Source of the DNA: Centropus unirufus
Taxonomy: Eukaryota > Chordata > Aves > Cuculiformes > Centropidae
DNA length: 64,000 bases
NCBI GenBank assembly: GCA_013397695.1
Contig: VYZI01000113.1
Location: 2,402,313-2,466,312 of the forward strand
Reading direction: 5' to 3'
Every line of letters begins with the position of its first letter. Position 1 is the first letter of the stretch. Made by a program: the position numbers and the translations under genes. Shown piece after piece: positions 1 to 10,558 of this stretch. The notes below the pieces were generated by a model. That model saw only the letters and a program-made list of their open reading frames with translations. It had not been told where the DNA came from and did no database searches.

Positions 1-275
1 TGACGAGGCGGGGCTGGGAGACCCGGCCCGGCTCCGCCGCCCCGGGAAAGGCTCGGGAGGGGCCGGGGGTCGGCGCCGCAGCCGCAGCTCCGGGAGGGCT
101 CCGCCCGCCGGATTCCGGGCTCGGGGAAGGGGGCGCTCCGGGGAGAGGTTGCGGGTTGCGGAGGCTGCGGATCGCTTAGGAGGCAACAGCTGTAGCGGTG
201 TCGGCGTGAAAAAAACCGGGATTTGGAGGAAGGGGATCTGAGGCAGGTCCGAGCTGATGTACGCGTCTCACGGCT
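1..275. promoter_or_regulatory. CpG island, probable promoter and first exon, cut by the window edge
   Basis: The first 275 bases are strongly GC-rich, with more than 30 CpG dinucleotides by hand count, while the following kilobases are AT-rich and CpG-poor. GC-box-like sites are visible: GGCGGGGC near position 8 and its reverse type, CCGCCC, near 104. No TATA box is seen. In birds an unmethylated island of this kind usually marks the promoter and 5' UTR of a broadly expressed gene. The direction is not settled: no strong GT splice donor follows on the + strand (GGCAG/GTCCGA near 247 is weak), and the island may serve a gene to the left, a gene to the right, or both. The small frame starting at 223 has no recognisable product. 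Confidence 0.75.
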
Positions 276-2010
276 GAGCCTGCTCCCTAGTTTTCCCAGT
301 CCCCAAACTGCCGTCTGGAGAAGAGTGATGTTCTTGCTTCAAACAGCTACTGAAATCCATGTTACAAGCACCCCAGCTTGTTCAGATTTGCTGTTCCTCA
401 TAAGAAATGTGGATATTGCTAGGACAGGCGTAAGGATGAGTTTTTTACATATTCTATCAAGACGGTGTCACATTTACATATTCTGTCAAGACCAAAATAA
501 AAAGGTGCACATATATTTACAAAGCTGAAACGGCAGAGACAACAGCTCCTGTATTTATTTATTTAATTCTATACTCAGTAAGTAACCTTTCAAAACCGGC
601 TTTCTTGCCAGGCAGTTTAACTGAGTACAAGCTCCAGCCAGCATTGCTGCCCTTGCGGTAGAGTCCAGCTTCATTGAAACCAGCAATAAGTTCTGATGCC
701 TCTGCCTTAGGTATAACTCCTGGGGTTCAAGGGAGGGTCTTCTCAATGCATAGTTGATTCACCCAAAAGTGCGCCAGCCCTAGTTGTTGCTCCCAAGAAG
801 AGGAACAAGGAGACTTTGTGTACTCTGTGGCTACAGCAGGTGTTTGGACAATTCTCTTGATTCTCTACTCAGAAGAGGAATGCTCCTTTGCTTTCTGTTA
901 CTTAGGTATATTTGTAATAACATGTTGGGTGGTTTTGAGGATTAGCATCATTATCTTCCTTCTTCCGTCCTTTTCTTCCAAAGGAGACTGAACAAGAGCT
1001 CTTCGGTTGTCAAAGGTAATGTTCCTTGCTCTGGGTATAGCTCAATATCATGCTCTTATCAGAGAACAGAATGTAAATGGAGTATAGAGGAGTAACTTCA
1101 GTGATTTACAGTTGTTATTGAAATTCAAAACATGTCTTGAGAACCCCTTAGATCTTTACTAATTCAGGTTATCTCTCACGAAGGGCTCTTGCTTTTAGTC
1201 CTTCAGCGCTTCTGAGACTGTTAATGGAATACTCCTAGCTTCTTGCAAAATAGATTTCTTTGATGACTGAATAAAAAGCCAAGAGTTTCAATTCTCTTCC
1301 CCCTGTTTATTTCATTTCCCAAGTCAATTTAATTGCAGGATTTTTTTTTTCTATTAGCAGACATAAATGTATGCCATGAGTTTTAGTAGAGTGCTTGCAT
1401 GATATATGGCTGTAACAGCCAAATACTTCCCTTTCCTTCTCTTACAAATAGTCAACATTGGCATTTTAGTCATCTCAGGGCTATTGCTGCTGTTCTACTC
1501 CACACACTCTTTCTAGCTTAACATATATTTTTGCTGCTCCTACTGTATTGGAGAGTGTAGTGAAATATTATTATACAAATCTTTTCAATCTGTTCAGCTG
1601 AGGATTCCTTAGCTAAGGAAAGGCTATGATTCACTTTGACTTCCAAACTTGAGAATGTCAAGATACCCGAGTTCCTAGAACTGTTAAGCCAGTGAGGGTT
1701 GGCTTTGCATGAAAGAAAGAAAAGGTGTTATTTCCCGTTATAAGGTGATTGTGTGTTCAGGTGCAATTTAAATGCTTAATAGAAATACATTTCAAATAAA
1801 CAACAGCAGTTTTTATTGCTCATAAAGGAGTGGTAGTGAAGGGCCTCATAAACAGCACCTTGAACAAAAAGCCCATTAAGTGTAGAAAGAGTCAATAGCA
1901 AATAGCTTGTAAGTATGAAATACACTGCTCGGTGACCACCTCCAAAGCAACTGTGGATACTTTTCTTTCTGTGCATTTTAATTCCCATCCCATAATCTGT
2001 GACAAGCCAT
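276..2010. other. Non-coding stretch downstream of the CpG island
   Basis: This is AT-rich single-copy sequence with no recognisable gene or repeat. It has short homopolymer runs (for example T9 near 1341) and a possible donor, CAAAG/GTAATG, near 1015, with no convincing coding frame before it. It is probably intron or intergenic DNA. Confidence 0.5.
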
Positions 2011-2560
2011 GAATCATTGAATCACAAAACCATGTAGGTGGGATGGCACTTCCAGTGGTCTTCTCATCCAGCCTCATGATCGAAGCAGGTTTAGATGTGG
2101 CAGGTTGCCCCAGTCTATGTCTCCAGGAGAGTTTTGAATATTTCCAAAGCAAGAGATTCTGCCCTCACTGGGCAGGCCATCCTAGGGTTTGACAACCCTC
2201 GCAGTAAGGCAGAATTTCCCTGTACAAAGTCAGAATTTCCTATATTCCAGCTTGTAACAAATGCCTCTTGATCTAGCTCTGTGCTCCTCCCAGTAGTTGT
2301 GAAAATGAGTTAGATTTCCCTTTAGCCTGGGCTTCTTTAAGGCTGAACAAACTGATTTCCCTCAGCCTTGCTTTGAACGTTGTCTGATCCAGCCCTGATC
2401 ATTTTGGTGATCCTTTGTCAAATTCATTCTAGTCTGTGAATCTCTTTCTAGCATTGGAAGTCCCCAAATGGACCCAATACTCCAGATGTGATATCACAAC
2501 TGGTGAATAGATCAGAGTAGTCATTTCTCAGCCTATTGGCTATGCTCTTCTAAGTCTTAA
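2011..2560 (-). mobile_element. CR1 LINE fragment, 3' end, old copy
   Basis: Read on the + strand, it starts with the reverse of the CR1 3' terminal octamers (GAATCATTGAATCAC). It then follows the reversed CR1 3' UTR order: a block on catching the reader's 'AGGCTG-AACAA' near 2340, 'TTTGTCAAATTCATTCTAG', and 'CAATACTCCAGATGTG' near 2476. The element is therefore on the - strand and 5'-truncated. It is far from any modern CR1 consensus, with many substitutions and small indels, so it is an old insertion. The open frame at 1892-2152 on the - strand overlaps it and has no meaning of its own. Confidence 0.8.
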
Positions 2561-3428
2561 TATAGACTGTAAATCAGGCTGTGTAAGTTGGCTTGCTCTA
2601 AATAAATGAGCTACATGAACTTTAAATCCAAGCTTCCTATTTGAGGCAAGCCTATAAATAAGCTTTTGCAGTGAATAAGTATTTGTACTAAGGTGAAATA
2701 CAGATAGTCTACCTTAACAGCTTGAAAAAATTATCTATTGGGCAGAAATTGTGCTGGAAATCACACAGAGGTATGACGGGATGTAAAGGAATTTATATAC
2801 ATAGCTTACTTTCAACAGTACCTGTTTAACTATTTTTACAGTTAGAAAATAGCCTTGTCAAATTCTGTCCAACATGGGTTTTTTTCTGAAGGAACAATGA
2901 ACATGTCTGCCAGCCACTCAGTAGTTTACCAGTTCTTGGGAGCAAAAGAAATTTCTGCATGTGGTACTCAGACTTGAAGCAGTAATGACTTCTCTTTCAA
3001 TCATAGAACAAGGAAAGAGTTGCCAGTCTGTCTATAAATTGTTCGACATCAGATTTGTCTGAGTGGCAAATAAGACTTGATGAATATCAGCAAGACAGAA
3101 GAGACAGCAGCTCTGCCATCCCCTGTCCCCAGATAATGTTCTCCTTATTTCATTTACTCTAAGGAGCAAATTTAAAGTATATCACTGGCCCTTGAGCACT
3201 CACCTTTAAAAGTAGTGCTGTGCTACATTCGACTCACTTGAGCCAAACCCTGCCAGTCCTTAATCACACAGATTTTCTTGGAGTGAGTCGGGTTTTGGGG
3301 AATAGAGCATTCTTCGTAACACAGACAGTCCTTTAAAAATAAAAGGCAAAGAAAATAATAGCTGATGGCATAACCTTATGAGATAATATCTGTCTTGAAT
3401 GTTTTATATGGTGCCAACACAGAGATCG
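2561..3428. other. Non-coding spacer between two CR1 fragments
   Basis: AT-rich unique sequence. I see no gene, RNA or repeat in it. Confidence 0.5.
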
Positions 3429-3573
3429 TGGAATCATAGAATGGTTTGGGTTGGAAAGGACCTTAAAGATCACCGAGTTCCAACTCTCCTGCCATGGACA
3501 GGGACCTCCCCACTAGGTCTGGCTGCTCAAGGCCCCATCCAACCTGGCCTTGAACACTTCCATGGAGAGTTCA
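3429..3573 (-). mobile_element. CR1 LINE fragment, extreme 3' end
   Basis: The + strand begins GAATCATAGAATGGTTTGGG, the reverse of the CR1 3' tail, and continues through 'CCTTAAAGATCACCGAG', 'CTGCCATGGACAGGG' and 'CATCCAACCTGGCCTTGAAC'. These are textbook CR1 3' UTR blocks in antisense. Only about 145 bp is present, a severe 5' truncation typical of CR1. It is much better preserved than the copy at 2011-2560 and so is younger. The 84-codon frame at 3399-3653 is a shadow of this repeat. Confidence 0.93.
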
Positions 3574-5384
3574 AGGGTTCATATAGATCCAGTTATACAG
3601 CACAAAGGATTGTCTTGCTTAGAAGGCCAGAACAAAAGTGTTTAAGTAGGTAAAGAATGAAGTTTCTACTCATGCAGACTGGTGAAAATTTTGGAATGCA
3701 CTTAGGTTTGTCATTTGTTCTCATTCTTTTTTGGTTTAAATTCAGTCTCAGAGGCTCAATCGTACCGATTTCTCTTTTTCAAATTCAGTAATAAGAAATA
3801 GCTGTATGCATTAACAAGTGTAATCAGTCTGCCTGAGATGACTAAGGGGCTAAATATACACCAGAGGGTAACGTGAGATTACACATAAGTACCAACTTCT
3901 TGTTGCTAACAGCCGTACTTCACAGCCTGTGCTGGTTAAACAATCAGCTTGGTGCATCTAGTTGAAAAAGCAATACCACCAAAGGCTCAGTTCAATTGCC
4001 TGTTTGCTCAGAGGCTGTGACTGAGTCCAGCACCGCTTCCACATAAGACAAGGCTGCAGAGCTGAGGATGTTTTTTCAAACACCATTTCCTCAAAGCATC
4101 TAGTGCATTGCTGTACACTTGTGTCATTCAGAGGAAGATGAAACTGCGAAGTCAAGTAGCTCATCCAAGAAATTACAGGTTTAAAGTTGCACATTTAACA
4201 CCAACACAGCTGGCAGTGTTTACATAACTATGATACAGTATTTAAGGATCTAGTTACATTATTTTCTTTTGAGGTCCATTGCTTCATTCAGTGTCCCAAA
4301 TTGGCAATGCTTGTGCAACGAGTACACTCTTGGTACATATTTTGCCATCTCATTTATTCTCTTTACCAATATGCTATCCTTTATCTACAGAGAATGTAGT
4401 AATTGTCATTTCTTCACACGGCTTTCTATGGCCTTTTCATTACTAGACCTCTACCAAAGCTACTCAACCTTTTAAATATATGCTTTCTGCCAACTGGAAT
4501 TCAAAGAGGCTAACCAAACATGTAATTGGGTTTAAAAATACAAGGAATAAACAATTTTTTTATTCTTTGTTGCTCACATTTTAGGCTATGTTTTGGTTTT
4601 TTTTAAAAAAAAGAAGTCATAAAGTCCTCATCTTTAACACAGAGATTTCTGTAAACTCCAAAGTGTAATGTGGAAGGTGATGCTTCATTAAGGCATTGGA
4701 AGTTTTATATATGACCAGTTATTGCCATTTCTAAAGAATATTTTCCTGAAGCAAGCATACTCTGTTCATTTTTTGAGCATTCATCGTAGAAAGTAACTTC
4801 TCACATGTAGCTTAGAGCTTGAATATTGTACAATCCTCAGTCCTCAGCTTCTGGTAGCTGTATATATACAAGCAATATATCTCTAAATGGTTCCGAAAGT
4901 GAGTCAACTACATCTGCTTGCTGCATGCTTGTACAATAATTATTTCTAATTCTGGAAATCCTTGGTTGTTACAAGCAGCAATGCCACTCACCCTTTGTTT
5001 ACCTACAAATTATTCTTGTAACAGTTTTGACGTTATGTGTGTTCATAGAACTTAATCGAGTTATTCAAACTCAGTTTTTGACTTGGTGATGAAATCTGTG
5101 AAAGTCTTAAATGAATTGTCTTTGAAACAAATAGAACTAAGCTAGAAAGAGGAAAAACTTTGTCTTATATGTTTTTCCCTCTCTGGGTTACATATCTTAG
5201 CATATGGAAAACTGATCATAAAGTTTACATACATTCTCTTCTCCTTGTAGAGAGTGAAGACCATACATCTGCCTATGCATTACTCAGGAACATATTTCAC
5301 TAATCTTATTTTTCTAAAATATCCATATGTGTTTGGGGGTTTTTTGTTACAATTTTGTACTCTTTTAATGAGAAAGGAACTTAC
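3574..5384. other. Non-coding stretch
   Basis: AT-rich unique sequence with scattered A/T runs. I see no recognisable gene or repeat. Small frames at 3958-4194 (-) and 4269-4475 (+) lack splice context and recognisable motifs. Confidence 0.5.
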
Positions 5385-5441
5385 TTAGCTTGCTCTTAAG
5401 CTTGAGAAAATGTGTCATCTTTTGATCCTTGCTCAGCCAGC
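5385..5441 (-). CDS. Candidate 57-bp internal exon, unrecognised
   Basis: On the - strand a good acceptor (CATCTTAATGTAG) precedes 57 bases that are open in one frame, encoding a lysine-rich peptide beginning W-L-S-K-D-Q. They are followed by a donor, CTAA/GTAAGTT. The exon would start with two bases of a split codon and end with one (phase 1 to 1). It cannot follow the candidate at 6081-6286 directly, because that one ends in phase 0. It could follow 7900-7956. I do not recognise the peptide. A 57-base open frame with splice sites is expected several times by chance in this much DNA. Confidence 0.12.
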
Positions 5442-6080
5442 CTACATTAAGATGTGAATGATTGTTGATATAGTTAACATTTAGGTCTTGAAGAGATGTT
5501 TGGAAGAATCAATAGGGATAGAGTAACCTGTCACAATTTAAATTATTTTGGTTAATAATGACATCCATGAATGAAAACAGCCCTTATGGTAATGCTATCT
5601 GATATGTAATGCCATGTAAAACACACCATATTCATTGTGAGCAGAAATTAGAAGACACAATTAAAATTGTTTTCAGGAATCTGTGAAACTTATCTGACAT
5701 AAAGAAATGTGTTTTTTCAATTGCGGTTAATAGGAAAGTTACAAAATGACTAAAAGCCAAGTGAGTATCTTTCCCACGTATTGTTGAAAGTTAATTAATC
5801 CCCCCTAAGTTTTCAGTACATTATTTCAGTTCATTTTTTTCACATTTACACAGAATATGCAAGCTGCGCTAAACTGGCTTCATCCAGAGTCATTCTGTTA
5901 CTCTGTCTGACATTTTATGCAATAATGCAATTTCATAATAATACATGATATTAAATTAATGGATTTGACTTATAAACATTTTTTGTCCTTGGGAAATTAC
6001 TTTGATTGCTGAAGAAGTGAAACAGGAACACTTTCCATACCCATTATCACATCAAGTAATTTAAAAAATGAAATACTTAC
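5442..6080. other. Non-coding or intronic stretch
   Basis: AT-rich. On the - strand a very good acceptor (GTTTCACTTCTTCAG) lies near 6010. It leads after three codons to a stop, so it could be a tiny terminal exon or an unspliced extension of the open frame from 6286. On the + strand an acceptor-like TTTACACAG near 5861 leads into an 18-codon frame. Neither is convincing. Confidence 0.3.
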
Positions 6081-6286
6081 TGTTTCTTTTGTGCACTCTG
6101 CCACAGTTTTGGAACTTCTGAAGGACATCTGTTCTAGGCTAAATGCAGCAAACCTGTACAGTCCTCTTCTCAAACTGTAATCATATGACTCATATGCTAA
6201 CATCCAGAAAGGCTGAAAAGTTTCAACTGCTCTTTCTTCTTGCTGATACACTGACAGGATATTTTCCATTACAGGTGCCACATCTA
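6081..6286 (-). CDS. Candidate internal exon, unrecognised protein
   Basis: On the - strand, 206 bases are open in one frame, between an acceptor-like CACTGTACTAG and a strong donor, AAACA/GTAAGTATT. The frame starts with two bases of a split codon and ends on a codon boundary (phase 1 to 0). It encodes about 68 residues with a protein-like mix of aromatic, charged and small residues, including the run QQEERAVETFQPFW and a tyrosine-rich stretch, AYESYDYSLRRGLY. The phase matches the end of the candidate at 7900-7956. I do not recognise the family. The open frame also runs through the donor to a stop at 5997, so the splice is not required by the sequence. It may instead be a chance ORF. Confidence 0.28.
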
Positions 6287-7654
6287 CTAGTACAGTGAGA
6301 CCTTATTGTCCCAGTTTTTGACTGATGGCACGGTTTGTGAACAAGTTAAGCTTGTCAGCTAGCTTCACAAGATTGAAAAAGTGCTCGGATACTTTTATAG
6401 AGTCTGCCTCCCACTCAGAATTGAACTGGCAGTTTTCTAAATGAACTTTTTGCTTTCCTTTGTTAATTGCCCATTATTTGCACCCGCATTTTGCAGAGAT
6501 TGATGGCATTTTAATTGCTAGGGGTATTTTAGGGTGGAGGAGAGGGGATGGGAAGTGGCTTGGGGGAAAAGTGGGTAGGGGTTTGGCATGTTTGGAACAC
6601 TAACTCTTTTGTGATTGCGCACAGCTACAAGATCAGCAGCCAGAGCACCATCTGTGCACACAGCTCATCCATACCGCCCAGCTTTGGCACAAAGGAATAT
6701 GTCAGCTCCTGCTATTCCAGATCAGCCGCAAGCTTCCTTCATCTTCCAATGAAATTCTGCAGTCATTCCCTGAAGGTCTAATCCCTCTATCCAGCATGTC
6801 CAACTGCCACAGCCTTCTTTCGGCAAGAAGCTCTTCCTGCGGTGGTGCTTTCAGTTGGAGCTAGGAATGTTTAACTGCTCTTCAGTGTCACCTTCCTGCC
6901 CTATAAGTTGCAGAATGGTCATCTTGGTGTCCTGGTAAGAGAAATATGACCCCTCATAGAAATGTAAAAGTATCTCAAGAGGCTGAGTGTGGCTATCTGT
7001 GGTGGAGGTGTTTGCATCTGAGCTGCTTGTCCTAGATACATTTTTGTAGTCAGGAGAGAGTTACTTACTCTATTCTGGTGGAGTTTAAAACTTGATTCAT
7101 TCCCTCCTAAAAGAGTTACTTATATCTGGTCAGATAAATTGCACCCTAAATACCATTAACTGTTCACAAAACCTCCTGACTACAGTGGGTACCTCAGCAG
7201 CTAGTTCTGTGGGTACCTAAACTTCAGTGAAAGGAATTCCATCTGTCACTCCTGGTATCATGGTGATGTGTGAGTGGATTTCCTCACCATCAGTATTTGA
7301 ACTGGAATTAAGTGTATGGGTAGTCATTTTCCAGGCCCTCAGAGACACTTAAGCAGCTAGTGTCCATTGATTTTAGGTACACAAATTATACAGGATTTGG
7401 GCCTTAATGTTTTGCAGATTGTATCAAATTTGTCCTTACAGAATCCGAGTGTTATATTCTCCTTGTTGTGCATAAAGACTAGGGAGGGCGGGCTTGTCTC
7501 CATGGGGAAACTGGCCAAAATAGCTCTGCCAGGAAAGTTTCTGATACAGATTCCCTTTCTCCTAAATATCATTTACTGTGTTCCAGAACAAAATATCTAT
7601 ATGACAAATTGTATGGTAAAAATCTATATGGTAATTGTCAAACAAGAGGGGGAA
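6287..7654. other. Non-coding stretch with a G-rich patch
   Basis: AT-rich unique sequence, except for a G-run cluster at 6544-6581 listed separately. The frames at 6548-6781 (+) and 7357-7684 (both strands) have no recognisable motif. Confidence 0.45.
6544..6581 (+). other. G-run cluster, potential G-quadruplex
   Basis: Five runs of three or more G occur on the + strand: 6544-6547, 6550-6552, 6562-6566, 6573-6575 and 6578-6581. The loops are of 2, 9, 6 and 2 bases. This meets the usual intramolecular G-quadruplex pattern if one loop of 9 is allowed. Function is unknown. Confidence 0.4.
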
Positions 7655-7880
7655 AAAGAAAGGTTATTTTCATCTGGAGATTAGGAAGAAATTTTTCACT
7701 GAAGGGGTCATTGGCTGCTGGAACAGGCTACCCAGGGACATGGTGGAATCACCATCCCTGGATGTATTTAGAAGATGGGTAGATGAGGTTCTTAGGGATA
7801 TGGTTTAGTGGCATACAGGTACGGTTGGACTCGATGATCTCAGAGGTCTTTTCTAACCTGGTGATTCTGTGATTCTGTGA
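7655..7880 (+). mobile_element. CR1 LINE fragment, 3' end
   Basis: The + strand contains the sense CR1 3' UTR blocks in order: 'GATTAGGAAGAAATTTTTCAC', 'GGAACAGGCTACCCAGGGAC', 'TGGACTCGATGATCTCAGAG', then the terminal octamers GATTCTGT twice. The element is 5'-truncated and about 225 bp long, and ends about 11 bp before the splice-donor-like site of the - strand candidate exon at 7900-7956. Confidence 0.92.
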
Positions 7881-7899
7881 TCTGTAAATCAATACTTAC

Positions 7900-7956
7900 C
7901 TCCATATAAGCTTTTGTCATTTTGGCTATCTTGCACTTTTGCAAAGTTCTCTAATT
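7900..7956 (-). CDS. Candidate 57-bp internal exon, unrecognised
   Basis: On the - strand, a good acceptor with a pyrimidine tract (CACTGTTTTCTAAAG) precedes 57 bases. A near-perfect donor, TGGAG/GTAAGTATT, follows. Only one of the three frames is open. It encodes about 18 residues, including LENFAKVQDSQ. The exon starts with two bases and ends with one base of split codons. Joined to the next - strand candidate (6081-6286), the split codon is completed in frame as valine. The family is not recognised. The two phase-matched exons are the best argument for a real gene here, but both are short enough for chance. Confidence 0.25.
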
Positions 7957-8760
7957 CTTTAGAAAACAGTGCAGATGATGGCAGGTTTAGATGGATCTGG
8001 CATCACATGATGTAAATACCACATATTCCGGTCAACAGGTTCCAGTGAGGAGATTAAAGAAAAGCACATTTCTCTACAGTTTCTGCAGCAGAATTTTGTC
8101 AAGTGGCTAGAGACCACCCTGTTTTTTCTACTATGTTAAAAAAATCCAGTTTGTGGCTCTCACCAATTCAACCTTGCACCCCCTTTGTTCCAAAATATTC
8201 CGTTATTTTAGCTTTCCTGTAGCATCGATACCCACTGGTTGAGATATTTCAATCTATTGCTTTCATTCACTTTCTTTCATTCCGATCACCTTCTTCCCAA
8301 CATCATTTTGCCTGCAACCTTCCACATATACCTGCTTCTGCTATTGATGTCTCTCCCTGGGGATATCAGATGCACTCTTCCAATAGCAAATTTTGTTCAG
8401 CATCAGAAAATGGTGTTAATGTCTGTGTATAAGAAGAAGAGACCTTTATTTGTCTCTGTCTTTACCTTCGCCTCACTACAGTACTTTAGAGCAGAATTTG
8501 GTACATTGCTTCTTTACCACCTCATTTCTCTCCTCAGCAAAGATGAATGGCCATGTAGTTTTGCATGTTTTTAGCATTATGGTCTTATTCTTTATAATGG
8601 AAATATACCTGGTCGGTTTAGAGGGAAAGTAGTGAAAACCATTAACAGGAATTAAGATAAATTCTTGGATTATTTTTGTTAGCTTTTCTATCACCTTAAG
8701 ACATTTTAAAGAAATTATTCCTATGAAAAAGTTAATTGTTTAAATGATTTGTCTTGACAG
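7957..8760. other. Non-coding stretch
   Basis: AT-rich. A frame of 111 codons at 8239-8574 (+) is leucine- and phenylalanine-rich, the composition expected of AT-rich non-coding DNA, and has no splice context. I saw nothing else. Confidence 0.4.
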
Positions 8761-9014
8761 AGACAGTCAATGTCAGAGACATTGAACAAAATAACTTAAT
8801 TTTTTCTTCAAACATTCCAGAACGTTTTATCTTGTACCCTGTAGCTAAATATCAGCATGACTGTTACATCCTAACCTTCCAACAGGTTTCTAAAGAAAAT
8901 TACCTTTTGCTTCAGCTTGTCAGGAATTGGGTATCTGTCTTCTCAGTCAACGCTAACTTCACAATTTTAAATTACTTGTACTCTGGCAGAGGTTTGCACT
9001 TGATGATTTCTCAG
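8761..9014 (+). CDS. Candidate internal exon, unrecognised protein
   Basis: On the + strand, an acceptor (GATTTGTCTTGACAG) precedes 254 bases open in one frame. They end at a perfect donor, TCTCAG/GTAAGTATT. The exon begins with two bases of a split codon and ends on a codon boundary. It encodes about 84 residues rich in hydrophobic and aromatic residues, with segments such as NIPERFILYPVAKYQHDCY and NYLYSGRGLHLMI. These suggest a folded extracellular or membrane-associated beta-rich region, though that is inference. The following candidate (9392-9527) starts in the matching phase after a 377-bp gap. I do not recognise the gene. A chance ORF with coincident splice sites is the main alternative. 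Confidence 0.33.
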
Positions 9015-9391
9015 GTAAGTATTATTTCTGATCAATCAGCAGCTGAGTAGAACAAACATCCCCATGTTAAAAAACACCCCAGTCAGTTTGTATATCAAGA
9101 GGCTGCATTTCCCCAGAACAGAATTAATTCAATATTTACTTCATTCTCTCAGATCTTAAAAATGCAAGTCAAACTATGAAGCATGTAGAAAAAATTTATT
9201 TCTAGGTTAAAAAGAAGCATAAATCTGCCTGACCTCTGCACAAGTTCAATAATAGATAGGAGCTGCCGTTGAGTACTTATGTGTCATATTTCTCGGCTAA
9301 CTTGTGGTCATACAGTCTAAAATTACAGAGAAATCAGCAGTGTAAAAAAACTTGACCCTCCTTTGCAAAATGTTCACTTGCCCTTTTGGAG
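9015..9391 (+). other. Possible intron between two candidate exons
   Basis: This 377-bp stretch starts GTAAGT and ends with a pyrimidine tract and AG (TTGCCCTTTTGGAG). It is AT-rich with stops in every frame. Confidence 0.25.
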
Positions 9392-9527
9392 TCATTTGAG
9401 TATCTGATGCCTGGAGACATGAGGCCAACTGCTTGTTTCTTGGAACACCAAGATCTACTAAGCAAGCCTCAGCACACAAGAAGACCATGGAGTGAAACTT
9501 TTTATTTTGTCCCCCCTGAAAACAGAG
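9392..9527 (+). CDS. Candidate internal exon, unrecognised protein
   Basis: The acceptor CACTTGCCCTTTTGGAG precedes 136 bases that are open from the first codon (S-F-E-Y-L-M-P-G-D) and end at the donor ACAGAG/GTAAAA. It starts in phase 0, matching the end of 8761-9014, and ends one base into a codon. The encoded 45 residues include LLSKPQHTRRPWSETFYF and do not look low-complexity. The frame differs from the shadow on the opposite strand (9297-9542). No family is recognised. Confidence rests on phase agreement with the previous candidate. Confidence 0.28.
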
Positions 9528-10418
9528 GTAAAATTCATACAAGGTTTGACCAGGGCAGAAAAAGACTTCTAGATAATTAAGCCAGTTGGCATAGGCTGCC
9601 TCCAGGAACTACCAACATTTACCTGTTTGGTACAATTTAGTTCGGCTGTTAAGGAAATCTGCATTAGATTTCCTATTGAATATTGTAATAAAGTACCAAT
9701 ATTTGCTAGTGAAAAGTATTTCCCTTGTTGATTATGCTTATTTGGCAACCTCTACACAGCCTAATAGGACACTTCTAGTTAAGAAAAATGTGTGTTTAAT
9801 GCAGACAGTGCACTCGATTCTCTGACTTTTCCTTTTAAACTCAATAGAACAGTGCAGTAGTGCTACATCACACATTTATAAATATGATTGCAGGGAGATA
9901 ATGTACTATAGTATCAAATTTTATTTTTAAATAACGACAAATATAATCACTTTTTAGATATAAACAAAACAATCTGCATTGTGCCTTTCTGTGGAAGACA
10001 TCTATTTATACTGAAGAGGGTTCATTTTAGTAAAACCTGTTAATGTATTATAAAATGAATAAATGATACCAGGCTTAACAAAGGGCAGAAAAAAAGGTGC
10101 AAACTTCAAAACCAGGTTTGTAGGAATTTCACATACAGCAGACTTTGGGTTACTACATTTTTTTAGTCCTTTTCCCACAAGTACATGTAAACACATCAGT
10201 CCTATGCTGGTGAACTATTAATTTTTTCCAGATCTGATCCATATTTTTTCCCCAAAATGTGTGCCATATAGATGTGTTATACTTTAGAAAGTATTGTGAT
10301 GGTGGTGCAAGAAAGGCCAACTAAAATCAGGGCTTGGATTCTGCTACCCATACTTGGTTTTGGAAATATGACTTGACTTCAGTGTTAAGTAGTACTTCAC
10401 TGTAAGTTGGTCCCACAG
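9528..10418. other. Non-coding stretch
   Basis: AT-rich, with no recognisable repeat or gene. I looked for an exon that would convert phase 1 (end of 9527) to phase 0 (start of 10419) and found none. Confidence 0.4.
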
Positions 10419-10558
10419 CTGAAAAAACATGCTCCATCTGGGCAAAAAGTGTCAAGATCCAGATTCACCTTCATGGTTGACAACAACCTGCAGCTACCTT
10501 ACTGTCTGCTTTCAAAGGATGGCATCCTCTTCTGCAGAAAATCAGTCAAAAATGACCA
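10419..10558 (+). CDS. Candidate exon or C-terminal coding piece, unrecognised
   Basis: An acceptor, GTTGGTCCCACAG, precedes a frame open for 47 codons up to a TGA at 10560. It includes the protein-like stretch RFTFMVDNNLQLPYCLLSKD. A weak donor (CCA/GTGAAA) overlaps the stop. Otherwise the stop would make this a terminal exon. It begins in phase 0, which does not match the phase 1 end of the candidate at 9392-9527, so an exon would be missing between them or one of the calls is wrong. No family is recognised. Confidence 0.18.
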
